Assembly: GCA_946406115.1 (NCBI GenBank)
Contig: OX291550.1
Span: 31,844,722 to 31,908,721, forward strand
DNA from: Apoda limacodes
Lineage: Eukaryota > Arthropoda > Insecta > Lepidoptera > Limacodidae
Direction: 5' to 3'
Length of the DNA stretch: 64,000 nucleotides
The position numbers and the translations under genes are program-made. Below, piece after piece: positions 32,900 to 42,952 of this stretch; the first letter of the stretch is position 1, and the number at the start of each line of letters is the position of its first letter. The notes under the pieces were generated by a model that was not told the origin of the DNA, did no database searches, and was given only the letters and a program-made list of their open reading frames with translations.

Positions 32900-35150
32900 G
32901 TTAAGTCATCCCATAATATACCTTCTTCAAAATGCTCTTAGCAAATCCTAGCTCCATTCGGGACCATCTAGGTCTGCAAGACTAGTAGATTTCGCCAAAT
33001 AACTAACTCGATACTGTGTAGGTTCCTATTATGGCAACCAGTTACAATACAAGTACTCCCAATTAAAGTGATCTGAGTAAATCCAGGTAAAGAAATTGAT
33101 GATTCTACTGCGGGAACAGGAATGGGAACTTCTTCAGGTTCTTGCTCGTCTGATACATTTTCATGACCTTAAAAAAAAAATTAACTACACTATCACTTTA
33201 GTTGAAACTCAAAATAATATTATGAACGACCTAAGACCACAAGCCCGCCTGTGATGCTCAAATATTTTACTAACCTATGATTACATAATTGTTGTTGAAC
33301 TTGTTTGGGCAGCGCATGGCACACTCTCAAGCTATTGCTAGCTAGCTAGTGATTTTACGACTAAAACAGTTGCGTTAATTCACATATGACATCAATAAAC
33401 TGTAAACCTAAACCTATGTCAAACACCCACTCTATTTATCAGTAAAAACCGTGAGAAAATAGCTTTTATAGTTTCTGGAATGAGCCCGAACATTCCAATT
33501 ATAACATGTAGTGATCAACATTACCATTAACCATATCATTAAAACTGTATGTCGGCCATTTAGACTATTTGTTTTCTTTAGAAGTTGTATATGATGACGA
33601 ATCAATGGATAGTAGGTATCGAATTTGGTTGCTTTGCAATTAAAGGGCTAGGAAAAAAGTTCGATACGAAATATAATTGTACCGCTAGAACCCTCCTGTG
33701 AGTGCGCCTTAATGTATGACTCTTTTTAGATTGGGTTTCACAAGTATTTAAGTACAATATTCAACTGATTTTTTTTCAACCATACAATATGTAATTAAGC
33801 ACAATATAACAAAGTCCATTGTAACAGTAAACTACCTCGTGTTGAAGATCTGCTAAAGAATCCACAGCTTCAATCGCTTGCGGATCATTCTCTGGCTCCC
33901 CTGAAGATGTTCCTGTTGAAGGTGAAGCACCTCGTCAGTTGCTGATCGTGCCACAGCTAATTCAGGTTCGTCTCGTTCCTGAGCTCTTATTTTGATGGCA
34001 GGAAAACAATTAGCACGTTGCAAATAAGGCCTGCATATTCTATGAGAAGCTAAAATCTAAAATAAAATATTATAATAGTATATATAAATTAGTCCGCCAC
34101 TAAAAGGTAGTTGGAAATTAGTAAGCGATGTTTTCCTATTTTGTGGTAAATAAAAAATTACAGGGTTAGAGTGTCGGTCGGCCTACATGCGTAAAGAGGT
34201 TGTAGTGTCAATACAAACTTATTTAACCAATAATGTTACATATATAAAAAAGGGATTTTACTATAAAAAGTTAACCTTTTTGAGATATTAGCTACTACTT
34301 TTCTGTGTCAAAAAGGCTATTTGGCATTTCTAAAGTATAAAAACTAACCTGTCTATCATCATTAAAGAGGTGTTGCGCGTAGATAACAATGTTAGGACGA
34401 GCAGCTATATAGTCTTCCGTTAATCTTCCTTATCGGGCGAGTAGAACGTCGCCGTCAGGCTTGGACCCTGGTAACACCACAAAAAAGCACCTTCTAGCGC
34501 CAACGTGGGTTGACCTTTTTATATAACACCAATAGTAACAAAACAGTCAACAACAATAGAAACAAAACTGTCAATAACAATATAACAGAAGTCAATAACA
34601 ATAGTAACGCAACATACAATAACAATTTATAATAATAACGAAAATAGCGTGCACACATTAGAAGACTAGTGGCAAACATGACAGAACAATTCAATCGAGG
34701 ATGTTAATGTCAAATAACATTTAAAATTCACTGAATTTTCACTTAGATCGGAGATTAGATTAACTTTTGTCAGAAATTAACTTTCACTAATAAATAAGCT
34801 TATTGTTAAAGCTGTGATATCATTGCCAGAACCCGGAGTATTTCTTTTGGATTTGCTGTTTTTGCACGTGTGATCCCACAGTTGACAGCTGGTACAGCTG
34901 CGAGCTCTTCTGAAGAACTTGAAGTATATGTACGAGTAGATGTAACCCCACGGTGGATTACACACAGTAGGTCGGACAAGGATACGGAGATGAGTTCAAC
35001 GTTGGACTTTTATTCTGGCACACACACACATATAGTTTGTATAATTTGAAATAAAAGTCACTTTTATTCACGTATATAGAAGGCTTCAGAGAAGGATACG
35101 GAGATGATTCCGGTATACTTTTCTTGTATCCGTTAGCGCTGCCACCAATA
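32900..35150. other. Mostly AT-rich, no supported gene
   Basis: Contains repeats of CAATAACAATAGTAAC type at about 34530-34630 and a duplicated AAGGATACGGAGATGA at 34978 and 35093. It shares the string AGCACCTTCTAGCGCC with about 14126. The (CA)n run at 35021-35030 is short. No gene. Confidence 0.4.
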
Positions 35151-35688
35151 TTAGTCGGGATTCTCGACTACGGCTTTTAAAAAAGATTATTTATAATAAT
35201 GAACACTTATTTATTCGGCAAAATATTATAATATACGATTTTATTAAAATTGGTGTGTACCGGGTGGAGGCTAGTGTCGAACTGAGGAGCTTTACTTGAG
35301 AAGTTGGGAACGGATCATAATAATGCTTACTAGGCTAGGAAAAGGAGTCACTAGGCTATATTGGGTGCATATAATATTTATAACAGTACGGTGGGCGTGC
35401 ATCACATATAGGGTTTCTGGTTTCTCGACCTTTTTTATTTCGACCAGGATTCGACGAGTGTCTCGAGAAATTTTGAAATTTTCAATTAAACACGATGTTA
35501 TTTTCAAATGTTTGCTTTATTACAAATTAAAGTGATAGTTAATAATAATAATAAAGCCTTTATTAACAAATCATTACATTTTTAGTTATAATTACATTGT
35601 ATTGACACCGGTACGTATTAATGATCGTCTTGCTCTTCAGCATAGGCCTCCCCAAGGGATTTTCAGACTGCCCTAATTTGTGCTGATC

Positions 35689-37331
35689 TCAGCACGGTCC
35701 TGCTAATTTCCTCATGTCATCTTCCCATCTACGGTGTGGTCTGCCTCTCTTCCTATTGTTATATCTGTTATACTTGTTTTTGTCACTCCTTGCCATATGG
35801 CCTGCCCATTTACACTTTAGTTTCTTGACTCCATATTTCACGTCAGTAACTTTTGTTTGTGATCGTATTGATTTTAGTCGTATTTTATCTCTTATTTTTA
35901 TATTGAGCATACTGCGTTCCATGTTATGTTGACAGGTTTGTAGTCTTTTTATGTCCTCGTTTGTTAGACTCCATGTCTGGCAACCATTAGTCAAACTTGG
36001 TAGTATACAAGAGTTAAATATTTTCTTCTTCGCTTTGATTGCTATCCCGGGGTTTTTCATAACTTCTTTTAAGGACCAGTATCTCTTCATGCTAGCGTTA
36101 TTCGATTATTTAGTTCCTTGTTAGTTGTTAGTTCTGTTGGAGATATGATTTGCCCTAGATGTGTATAATCGTCTACGTATTCTATGATGCTGTTGTTCGG
36201 AATTATGGGAATTTTCTTTTTATTAGACATCACTTTTGTTTTTGCTGTATTTATTGTCAGGCCCACTTTATCACTTTCGTAGATAAGGTCTTCGAGCATC
36301 CTTTGTAAGGGTTATGGTTGTTCGCTGAATAATATTAGATCGTCTGCAAATCTTAAGTGGTTTAATGATACTCCATTAATTCTTATACCATATTCGCTCC
36401 AGTCTAGGTTTTTAAATAAGTATTCCAGAATTGCAGAGAAAAGTTTTGGTGACATCGGGTCTCCTGGTCTAACGCCCCGTTCAATATGAAAGTAGTCTCC
36501 TGTCTTTTCGGTTCGAAGCTTTGCTTTCATATTCTTGTATATCCCGGAAATTAGGCCAATATATTTGTTATTGATCCCTTACGACGCTAGGGCCTCCCAA
36601 TTTTTACTATGTTTTAAAGAATTGAATGCCTTGTTGCAATCAACAAAAGCCATATAATATGTTATTCCATATTCGTTATCTCCCGTTGCCTTTACCCTTT
36701 TTTGCGACTTAATAGCTTTAGCAACTTCCTATTTCAGTAAACATGGAATTGGTTCTTCGTTGTATATCATATTAGGGGTATTTGGCGACATGGAGAGTGA
36801 ACTTGATTCCTCTCCGCTTTAGAGTTCTCGGTAAAAGTCCGTTGCCACATCTAAAATGTCATTTCTGCTTGTTTGGATTTTCTTATTCTTGCTATGTATC
36901 ATATTACTAATCCAGTTTGAACCCTCCTGAAGTTCTTTCCACGCTTTCTTAACGCCTCATGATTGTTGTATGTGCCAATTTATTGTATCATTTCTTAGTT
37001 TCTGTCTGTGTATCCTTATATTTAGTTTTTTTTGTTTGCTCAGTTTGACTATATCCAGTTTGATGAGTTTTCTGTTCTTAAATAAATTTGCCCTCTGTTT
37101 AATTAGTTCTTTTGCCTTTGGCCCTAGCTTGTCTTTGGCAATTCTAGTTGTTTTAAGTTTATGTTCGGTTTCCTTTATTTCTTTTTCCATCGCTTTGTAT
37201 TTTGCTTGTACCTCACTAAGTTGTTTTATTACTTTTAAGTTACTGTCTAATGCTTTTAAAACATTGTTCGGGAGTGGTAAGTGTAACGGTTGTTTTGAAT
37301 GTTTTATATGTGTATAAAACATAAACTTCAC
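35689..37331 (-). pseudogene. RTE-type reverse transcriptase, broken
   Basis: The linker (37331-36957) is Lys-rich with KQRANLFKNRKLIK. After a badly degraded stretch the palm region appears at 36530-36312: GVRPGDPMSPKLFSAILEYL, GIRINGVSLNHLRFADDLIL with the catalytic FADD intact. The frame shifts near 36300 (GLTINTAKTKVMS, DYTHLGQIISP) and again near 36090. The C-terminus (36090-35689) has LTNGCQTWSL, RWAGHMAR-like CKWAGHMARSD and the RTE signature GRPHRRWEDD with ends of the protein at LAGPC. At least four breaks, not functional. Confidence 0.8.
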
Positions 37332-37473
37332 TGTTTTTACTTTTTTTTGTTCTATTCTTTTTGATCCTAACTAATGCTCTGTACTGTTGGTCTTCTACTG
37401 TTGGAAGAAACTTAATAAATAAATATAAAATTCAAAGATATATACTTTATTCAATATTAAGTCAACTTTTACA
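37332..37473 (+). repeat. BEL/Pao 5' LTR (possibly truncated at its left end)
   Basis: 142 bp, TG...CA. Compared with the right LTR it has a duplicated GTTGGTCTTCTACT stretch, two substitutions and a shorter TA run. Upstream of TG the two copies differ, and the right copy might begin earlier at TGTTGCCATTTTGCGCC (41590), in which case this LTR has lost its first 40 bp. Confidence 0.7.
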
Positions 37474-37865
37474 TGGTGCCGAAACAAATTCAGTTAATTG
37501 TCAACAGTGATCTATTTCGTGCAAGTGAAGTAGGAACATATTCGCGACTTCACGTTTTTACATCGTTGAAACGGAAACGCCATCTTCGTTTGCTTCGTGG
37601 ATCGTTCGACTATCCATTGCCTTGCTTCTGTTCCTACGTGGATTGTCGTCGAATCCAGCAGTTGAGATTGCCGTGCAAAGCAAAAGTTTCTTGTCGGCGA
37701 AAGGCGTGGCATACAGGCATATATACCACGTGGCGTGCCGCTTCACTTCATCATTTGCCATCGTCCGTATTTCTTCGCAACAAAGTTATTCAAAGAACTG
37801 AAAGCAAGCAGCAGCAGCGAATTATTTACGCAATAGCTTTCTGGTGTAATATACATACAGCAATA

Positions 37866-38105
37866 ATGGCAGAAGACAAAAAGAAGTTGAATAAGGAAAG
37901 GGGCATGTGCAGAGCCTCCTTCACAAGGCTGAAGAAATACATATCCGATGCAACATCATTTACGATTGAAGACTTATAAGTACGTAAAAATAATTAAATA
38001 GAAAATTACAAAAAATACACAGAGATAATTTTGGGTTTGCAGCTTTTAGAGGAAGGGGTCTGTGAAGAGGATGACACCGAAGATCGTTATCTAAATTTGT
38101 TGGCT
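37866..38105 (+). pseudogene. BEL/Pao gag N-terminus, truncated
   Basis: The ATG at 37866 begins MAEDKKKLNKERG and continues RASFTRLKKYISDATSFTIE, similar to the start of BEL/Pao gag proteins. It stops at 37979. After an AT-rich gap with a GTACGT start and a TTTGCAG end, gag-like acidic sequence resumes (LEEGVCEEDDTEDRY) at about 38045. It is then cut at about 38106 by Jockey copy B. Nothing of the DUF1759 or zinc-knuckle parts remains. The long open frame upstream (37473-37865) is 5' leader read through, not protein. Confidence 0.55.
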
Positions 38106-39548
38106 GCATATGAGGCTTGGACCACGGCTCGTAATAATATGGATCCGAATGTTTCTGAGTTTAAACTCAAATTAAATGCTGCCTCGAGGTTCAGTAAGAA
38201 AGCAACTGCCAGAGCAAAATTCCAATTCATCGGCAAAATAGGTGGGCGACTTGCGCGCTATCCTTCTGGGAGTCGTGCTTTCCGGTCGCTTACCAAAGCT
38301 GCCGAAGGGAACTTTTGCCAGTCGTCGTTATCACCACTGCGAAAGACCGATGGTGACTTGACCCATAGTGCTAAAGAGAAAGCCGATCTACTGGGCAGTT
38401 TGTTTGCCTCGAACTCGAACATAAACGATGAAGGCGCTGTACCACCTACTATACCGTGGTGCGGTAAGACCATGCCGGAAATCTCCATAACACAGCGGGA
38501 GGTCCGTAGCCTGGACATAACGAAGGCGTTCGATCGGGTCTGGCACCGGGGTCTTCTATCGAAATTGCCATCTTACGGAGTCCCCGAGGGTTAGTGCAAA
38601 TGGGTGGCTAGCTTTTTGTCCGGCAGACGCATACGAACTGTAGTTGACGGTAGTTGCTCTGATAGCATGGACATTATTGCTGGTGTCCCGCAAGGCTCTG
38701 TGCTGTCTCCTACGCTGTTTCTACTGCATATCAATGACATGTTGGACATCAACAACATACATTGCTATGCAGATGACAGTACTGGAGACGCTTTTTACAC
38801 GGGTCGTGCAAACATACCTCGTTCCGTTGTGGAGGAGAAGCGCGGAGAACTTGTGTCTCAAATCGAGACCACACTGTCCAAGGTCTCTGACTGGGGACGG
38901 GTAAACGTGGTCAGATTCAACCCTACAAAGACACAAGTGTTCGCGTTCACCGCTAAGAAAACTCCATTCACTGTGGTCCCGCAATTCCAGAACACTCCCC
39001 TCTCCATCTCCAAGAGCATTGGGATCCTTGGTGTCGACATCTCCAGCGATGTTCAGTTCCGAGATCATTTACAAGATAAGGTGAAGCTGGCGTCCAAAAA
39101 ACTTGATGTACTCAACAGAGCGAAGCAGTACTTCACGTCGGGGCAAAGGTTGTTACTTTACAAGTCGCAAGTTCGACCCCATATGGAGTACTGCTGCCAT
39201 CTCTGGGCGGGTGCACCCGGATACCAGCTGGGCCCTTTTGATTCGGTTCAACGACGGGCTGTGAGAATTGTCGACGATTCCAAACTCACTTGCGGTATCG
39301 AGGCCTTAAGTCTGAGGAGAGACTTTGCCTCCCTGTGTGTGTTCTACCGCTCGTACAATGGGTTGTGTTCTGAGGAATTGTTCGAAATGATGCCCACGTC
39401 TACTTTCTACCATCGCACCGCTGGCCATCGGCAGGGAATTCATTCTCACACTTTAGAACCTAAATGGTCGCGTACGGTCCGGTTTCAGAGAAACCTCCTT
39501 CCGCGAACGCTTAAGTTGTGGAATGAGCTCCCTGCCAAGGTTTTCTGA
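38106..39548 (+). pseudogene. Jockey-type reverse transcriptase (copy B)
   Basis: The first frame (to 38594) has the linker, KEKADLLGSLFASNS and PEISITQREVRS, then jumps to LDITKAFDRVWHRG: the fingers-domain segment retained in copy C is deleted. A stop interrupts at 38592-38594 (GAGGGTTAGTGC). The second frame (38604-39548) is clean: GVPQGSVLSPTLF, catalytic CYADDST, GILGVDISSDVQF and the C-terminal SQVRPHMEYCCHLWAGAP, RRAVRIVDD and LPRTLKLWNELPAKVF segments. The palm is intact but the protein as a whole is not. Confidence 0.85.
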
Positions 39549-39716
39549 AAGGACTACAGTATGGAGTTCTTCAAGAAAGAAGTTATTAGATTTCTGAAGG
39601 GTCGGCAACGCGCGAGTGATTCTTCTGGTGTTGCAAGCGTCCTTAGGCCACGGTGACCGCTTACCATCGGGCGGACCTTGTGCTTGTTTGCCACCTTAGT
39701 AGTGTTAACAAAAAAA
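38106..39716 (+). mobile_element. Jockey-type LINE copy B, nested in the BEL/Pao element
   Basis: Begins abruptly at TATGAGGCTTGGACCACGGC, the linker between endonuclease and reverse transcriptase in copies A and C, and runs to the family tail GTTGCAAGCGTCCTTAGGCC ... TTTGCCACCTTAGTAG near 39705. It is 5'-truncated, as most LINE insertions are. It is the best-preserved of the three for the reverse transcriptase palm and C-terminus. Confidence 0.8.
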
Positions 39717-40375
39717 CGTTAAAATCTGAGCTTGTTTCTATCATGAAGCATGCCAATTCTGAATTGCATAAATGGATTTTTAATAATTCAGAGCTAATTA
39801 AAGATATACCTTCAGATAAATTAGGTTTTACCCACAATGATCTGGATCAGGACAAAGCTGTTGTCAAAATATTAGGATTATCTTATGATGCTCACGATGA
39901 TGTGCTCCAAATGAGTGGTCGGGTTGTTAAGGCGCCTAAGATACCATTATATGACCCAATTGGATTTGTTGGGCCAGTCACAATGAGGGCTAAACTTTAT
40001 TTGCAGGAGTTGTGGCGTCATAACTTAGATTGGGATTCTCCATTACCAAATAATTAAGAAAAAAATTGGAATAACTTCTATTCACGTATTGTTAACATGC
40101 TTAAAATGAATATTCCACGTTATATACAAATCCATGGTGCGGATAAAGTCCAATTACTGGGCTACTGCGATGCTTCAGCTAATGGTTATGGTTGCGGAAT
40201 TTACATAAAGGTTCAACATAAAAATCAGTCTTATGTTCATCTGCTTTGTTCAAAGTCCAGGCTTAATGGCTCTAATTCAAAATTAACAATGCCTAAGCTT
40301 GAGCTAAATGGCTCTCTTTTGCTTGCTAAGCTTGTCTCAGCTATTCTAAATATCACAAAAAGCAGAAACATCTAA
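39717..40375 (+). pseudogene. BEL/Pao reverse transcriptase end and RNase H
   Basis: The 39719-40057 part reads from MKHANSELHKW through KILGLSYDAHDDVL to YDPIGFVGPVTMRAK and LYLQELWRHNLDWDSPL, the C-terminal part of Pao-type reverse transcriptase. After a TAA at 40055-40057 the frame shifts to 40097-40375 with YCDASANGYGCGIY (RNase H catalytic Asp) and SKSRLNGSNSKLTMPKLEL (catalytic Glu). Sequence stops at KSRNI. The catalytic YxDD box upstream is missing because of the deletion around LINE copy B. Confidence 0.8.
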
Positions 40376-40379
40376 GCAA

Positions 40380-41337
40380 CTAATGGGCTCTCTGCCTAAA
40401 GACCGTGTAACACCTGCCCGTGTTTTTGAAAAATTAGGCATGGATTACTGTGGCCCCTTTGAGATCAAGCAGTCTTCAAAACGCAATAGTATCATAAGCA
40501 AGGGTTATGTTGCTTTATTTGTTTGCTTTGCCTCCAAAGATCTCCATTTAGAGGTTGTGTCTGACATGTCAACAGAAACCTTTTTAGCAGCTTTGAAAAG
40601 ATTTATTTCTCGCAGAGGTATTCCATCTGATATTTATTGTGACAATGCTACCACCTTCAAAGGTGCGGACAATAAACTTAGAGAACTATATATGCTACAT
40701 TGTAGTACAGAATTTCAAGAAACAGTTCACAACTATGCTTTACAAAAAGAAATCAAATTTCACTTTATTCTCACCTACAGTCCAAATCATGGTGGCCTTT
40801 GGGAAGCGGCTGTAAATTCTGCAAAATATCATTTAAAAATAATTGCATCATGCAAGGTTTTTACATATGAACATTTCAGTACAATAATGACTGAAATTGA
40901 AGGTGTATTAAACTCTAGACCATTGATTACAGTCACTTCCCAAGACATCACTGATTTCTCGTATCTCACTCCTGGACATTTTATTATTGGGGGTCCTTTA
41001 ACAGCTATTCCACAACCTGACATGACAGAGTTACCATCAAACCATCTTCGCTTATGGAGGTGTTGTGAACAGATAAAGCAACAATTTTGGAAGGTCTGGT
41101 CCAAAGATTACTTGTCATCACTCAATGAAAGAGCAAAATGGATGAAGGACCTAATCTCAAAGCACTGTTGTTTTATTATCAAACCCTAATACACCTCCTG
41201 TTCATTGGCCCCTGAGCAGGGTCACAAAAGTATTTTGTGGCAACGACAACAAAGTAAGAGTTGTAGAAGTACAAACTTCTAATGGCGAAGCGCATACAAG
41301 AGCTGTGTCAAAAGTAGTAGTTTTACTAATTGACTAA
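40380..41337 (+). pseudogene. BEL/Pao integrase, N-terminally deleted
   Basis: The frame begins MGSLPKDRVTPARVFEKLG, which normally follows a HHCC zinc domain that is absent here. The catalytic core is visible: MDYCGPFEI (first Asp), SDIYCDNATTFKG (second Asp) and PNHGGLWEAAVNSAK (Glu). The conserved LNSRPLITVTSQ and LTPGHFIIGGPL segments follow. A frameshift near 41187 moves to PVHWPLSRVTKVF and KVRVVEVQTSNGE, a DUF5641-type C-terminal domain ending at TAA 41335-41337. Catalytic residues appear intact but the element cannot produce the whole protein. Confidence 0.8.
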
Positions 41338-41628
41338 TAAACCTTTTGCTATGTAACCACTACAGAGAGTGTAATTATAATTTAGAAGTATCCGTTTTTA
41401 AATTTTGTTTAATTTACTTCAGTTAATTATCATACTTTATTTCCTACATCTTTACAACAGTAAACAAATTTAACTTGTACCTATCCATTATGCTTAAATA
41501 ATAAGTCATATATATTTAAGCAATGATTAGTTTTAAGTAAGAATAATTTTATTTTAAGTTTATCATATCCTTATAATGATGAGTTAATATGTTGCCATTT
41601 TGCGCCCCTGGGCAAATTTACACAACAC

Positions 41629-41773
41629 TGTTTTTACTTTTTTTTTGTTCTATTCTTTTTGATCCTAACCAATGCTCTGTACTGTTGGAAGAATCTTAAT
41701 AAATAAATATAAAATTCAAAGATATGTATATATATATATATATACTTTATTCAATATTAAGTCAACTTTTACA
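41629..41773 (+). repeat. BEL/Pao 3' LTR
   Basis: 145 bp matching 37332-37473, with a longer (TA)n stretch at 41727-41743. The boundary could be at 41590 instead. It is followed at once by RTE-type LINE sequence. Confidence 0.7.
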
Positions 41774-42420
41774 ATTTGTTTCCTTGACTTTTTGTACTCC
41801 ATCGTGTATAAATGTCCTCGGAGCAGTCTGTGACCGCTATTGAAGTTAAATTTATTTACAACCTCTATATTTGAAAATAACCTTGGTTTGGTGGTAATTA
41901 TGTTGTCTATTTCGTTTCTTGTCACTCCATCCGGTGACTGCCATGTCCACTTCCTATTAAATTTTTATTTTTTATTTTTATTTTCCATGGTATAATCTAT
42001 CATTCTCTGTCCATTATCGTTTCTTTTAACTGTTTTATATAGTCCAAGTGTTATGTATTCATTTTTTCCTCTAATTAATCCCTCTGTTGTCTTCCGTAAG
42101 TCTTCGTAAAAAGTGTTTTTTGTTTTTTCTTCTGCAAGTTCTGTAGGAGCGTAAATTTGCATGATTGAGGTAAGTTGTTTGTAGCCAGGAAGTATAATGT
42201 TTAAAACGGCTATTCTGTTCGATATTACTTTAAATTCAAGTATTCTATTTTTAAGGTACTTTTTAAATAAAAATCCCACACCGTATAGTCCAGGTGTTTC
42301 ATTTTTGTAGTAAAATATGTACTATTCATGTTCCTCTATTTTTTCGTCTGCTCTGCGTATTTCGCTTAGCCCAATAATATCCCAATTTATCTTTTGTATT
42401 TCAACTGATAGTTGATATCA
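41774..42420 (-). pseudogene. RTE-type endonuclease, broken
   Basis: The 5' part at about 42420-42330 reads WDIIGLSEIRRADE (catalytic Glu). The 42279-41965 frame has GVGFLFKKYLKNRILEF and MQIYAPTELAEEKTKNTFYEDL. The GDFN segment is lost (ITLGLYKTVKRND). The 41925-41774 part reads MTRNEIDNIITTKPRLF and NSGHRLLRGHL, the usual SDH motif, with Asp replaced by Gly. So key metal-binding positions have been lost. The LTR element interrupts it right after KKSRKQI. Confidence 0.75.
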
Positions 42421-42950
42421 ATTAAATCAAACCATGAATTGCATTTAAAAATTAACAAATCAACAACAAACAATAAATTAAACAAACTACACGGCTAGTC
42501 TATATAACAAGTAAAGAGTAGGATAGTACTTAACTTTTTTTAAATGATTGGGTCTCTACTAGTTTCTAAATGTACAATAGTGTTTCATTAAATAAAAAAT
42601 AATTAGTAAAATTAAATCAACTAAATGTTTAGTTAACTCCAAAAACTTGTTTAACAAAACAAGCATTTTGCTTCCAAACTGCAAATGCTATGCTTAACTG
42701 ACGGCCAATTCGACAATGCATACCACACTTGATTTAGTAACTTATTACCTGACTCAGTACTTATTTTACTCTTTTTAAGTAGATTCCTATAAAGTTATGA
42801 TGTAGATTGTGTTATTTTAAGTACTGTTTCCTACCTTACTATAATGTAAGTTGTTTTGTGCATGCGTTACGTCTTACTTCTAACGTATTGTGTATGCGTT
42901 ACGTCTTACGTATTGTGTATGAGTTACATCTTACTAATAAATGATCTGTT
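42421..42950. other. AT-rich stretch
   Basis: No gene. Contains duplicated GCGTTACGTCTTAC units at about 42863-42910. Confidence 0.4.
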
Positions 42951-42952
42951 AC

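Larger units (their letters stand above)
37332..41773 (+). mobile_element. BEL/Pao LTR retrotransposon, internally deleted, hosting LINE copy B
   Basis: Two near-identical direct repeats starting TGTTTTTACTTTTTTT and ending CAACTTTTACA bound the element. A primer-binding-like TGGTGCCGAAAC follows the left repeat directly. A gag start, late reverse transcriptase, part of RNase H and most of the integrase remain. Most of gag, the protease and the first half of reverse transcriptase are absent, and Jockey copy B sits at that point. A second gap joins mid RNase H to the integrase, losing its zinc-binding N-terminus. No clear target-site duplication was found. Confidence 0.75.
35538..42420 (-). 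mobile_element. RTE-type LINE, split by a BEL/Pao insertion
   Basis: The endonuclease part (41774-42420) and the reverse transcriptase part (35538-37331) are on the same strand and in the right order, separated exactly by the LTR element at 37332-41773. The 3' end, near 35535-35555, has a TAATAATAATAAT-type tail next to AAAGCCTTTATTA, as in insect RTE elements. It is 5'-truncated or diverged upstream of about 42420. It must predate the BEL/Pao element it hosts. Confidence 0.75.

Noticed and set aside
34494..34694. Leucine-rich open frame
   Set aside because: It arises from CAATAACAATAG-type simple repeats on the opposite strand; no signal peptide plus domain structure is credible.
29140..35375. 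Direct repeats at 29.1-29.6 and 35.2-35.4 kb as LTRs of an element carrying the DDE transposase
   Set aside because: The repeats are diverged, have no TG/CA ends, and the enclosed protein is a DNA transposase, not a retroelement. They are more likely two copies of an unrelated repeat.
37473..37865. Long open frame starting at the BEL/Pao primer-binding region
   Set aside because: It begins inside the LTR/primer site and has no gag motif until the ATG at 37866; it is leader sequence read through.
38031..38594. Apparent 187-residue novel protein
   Set aside because: It is a chimera of BEL/Pao gag and Jockey-type reverse transcriptase created by nested insertion and deletion, with no evidence of expression as a fusion.
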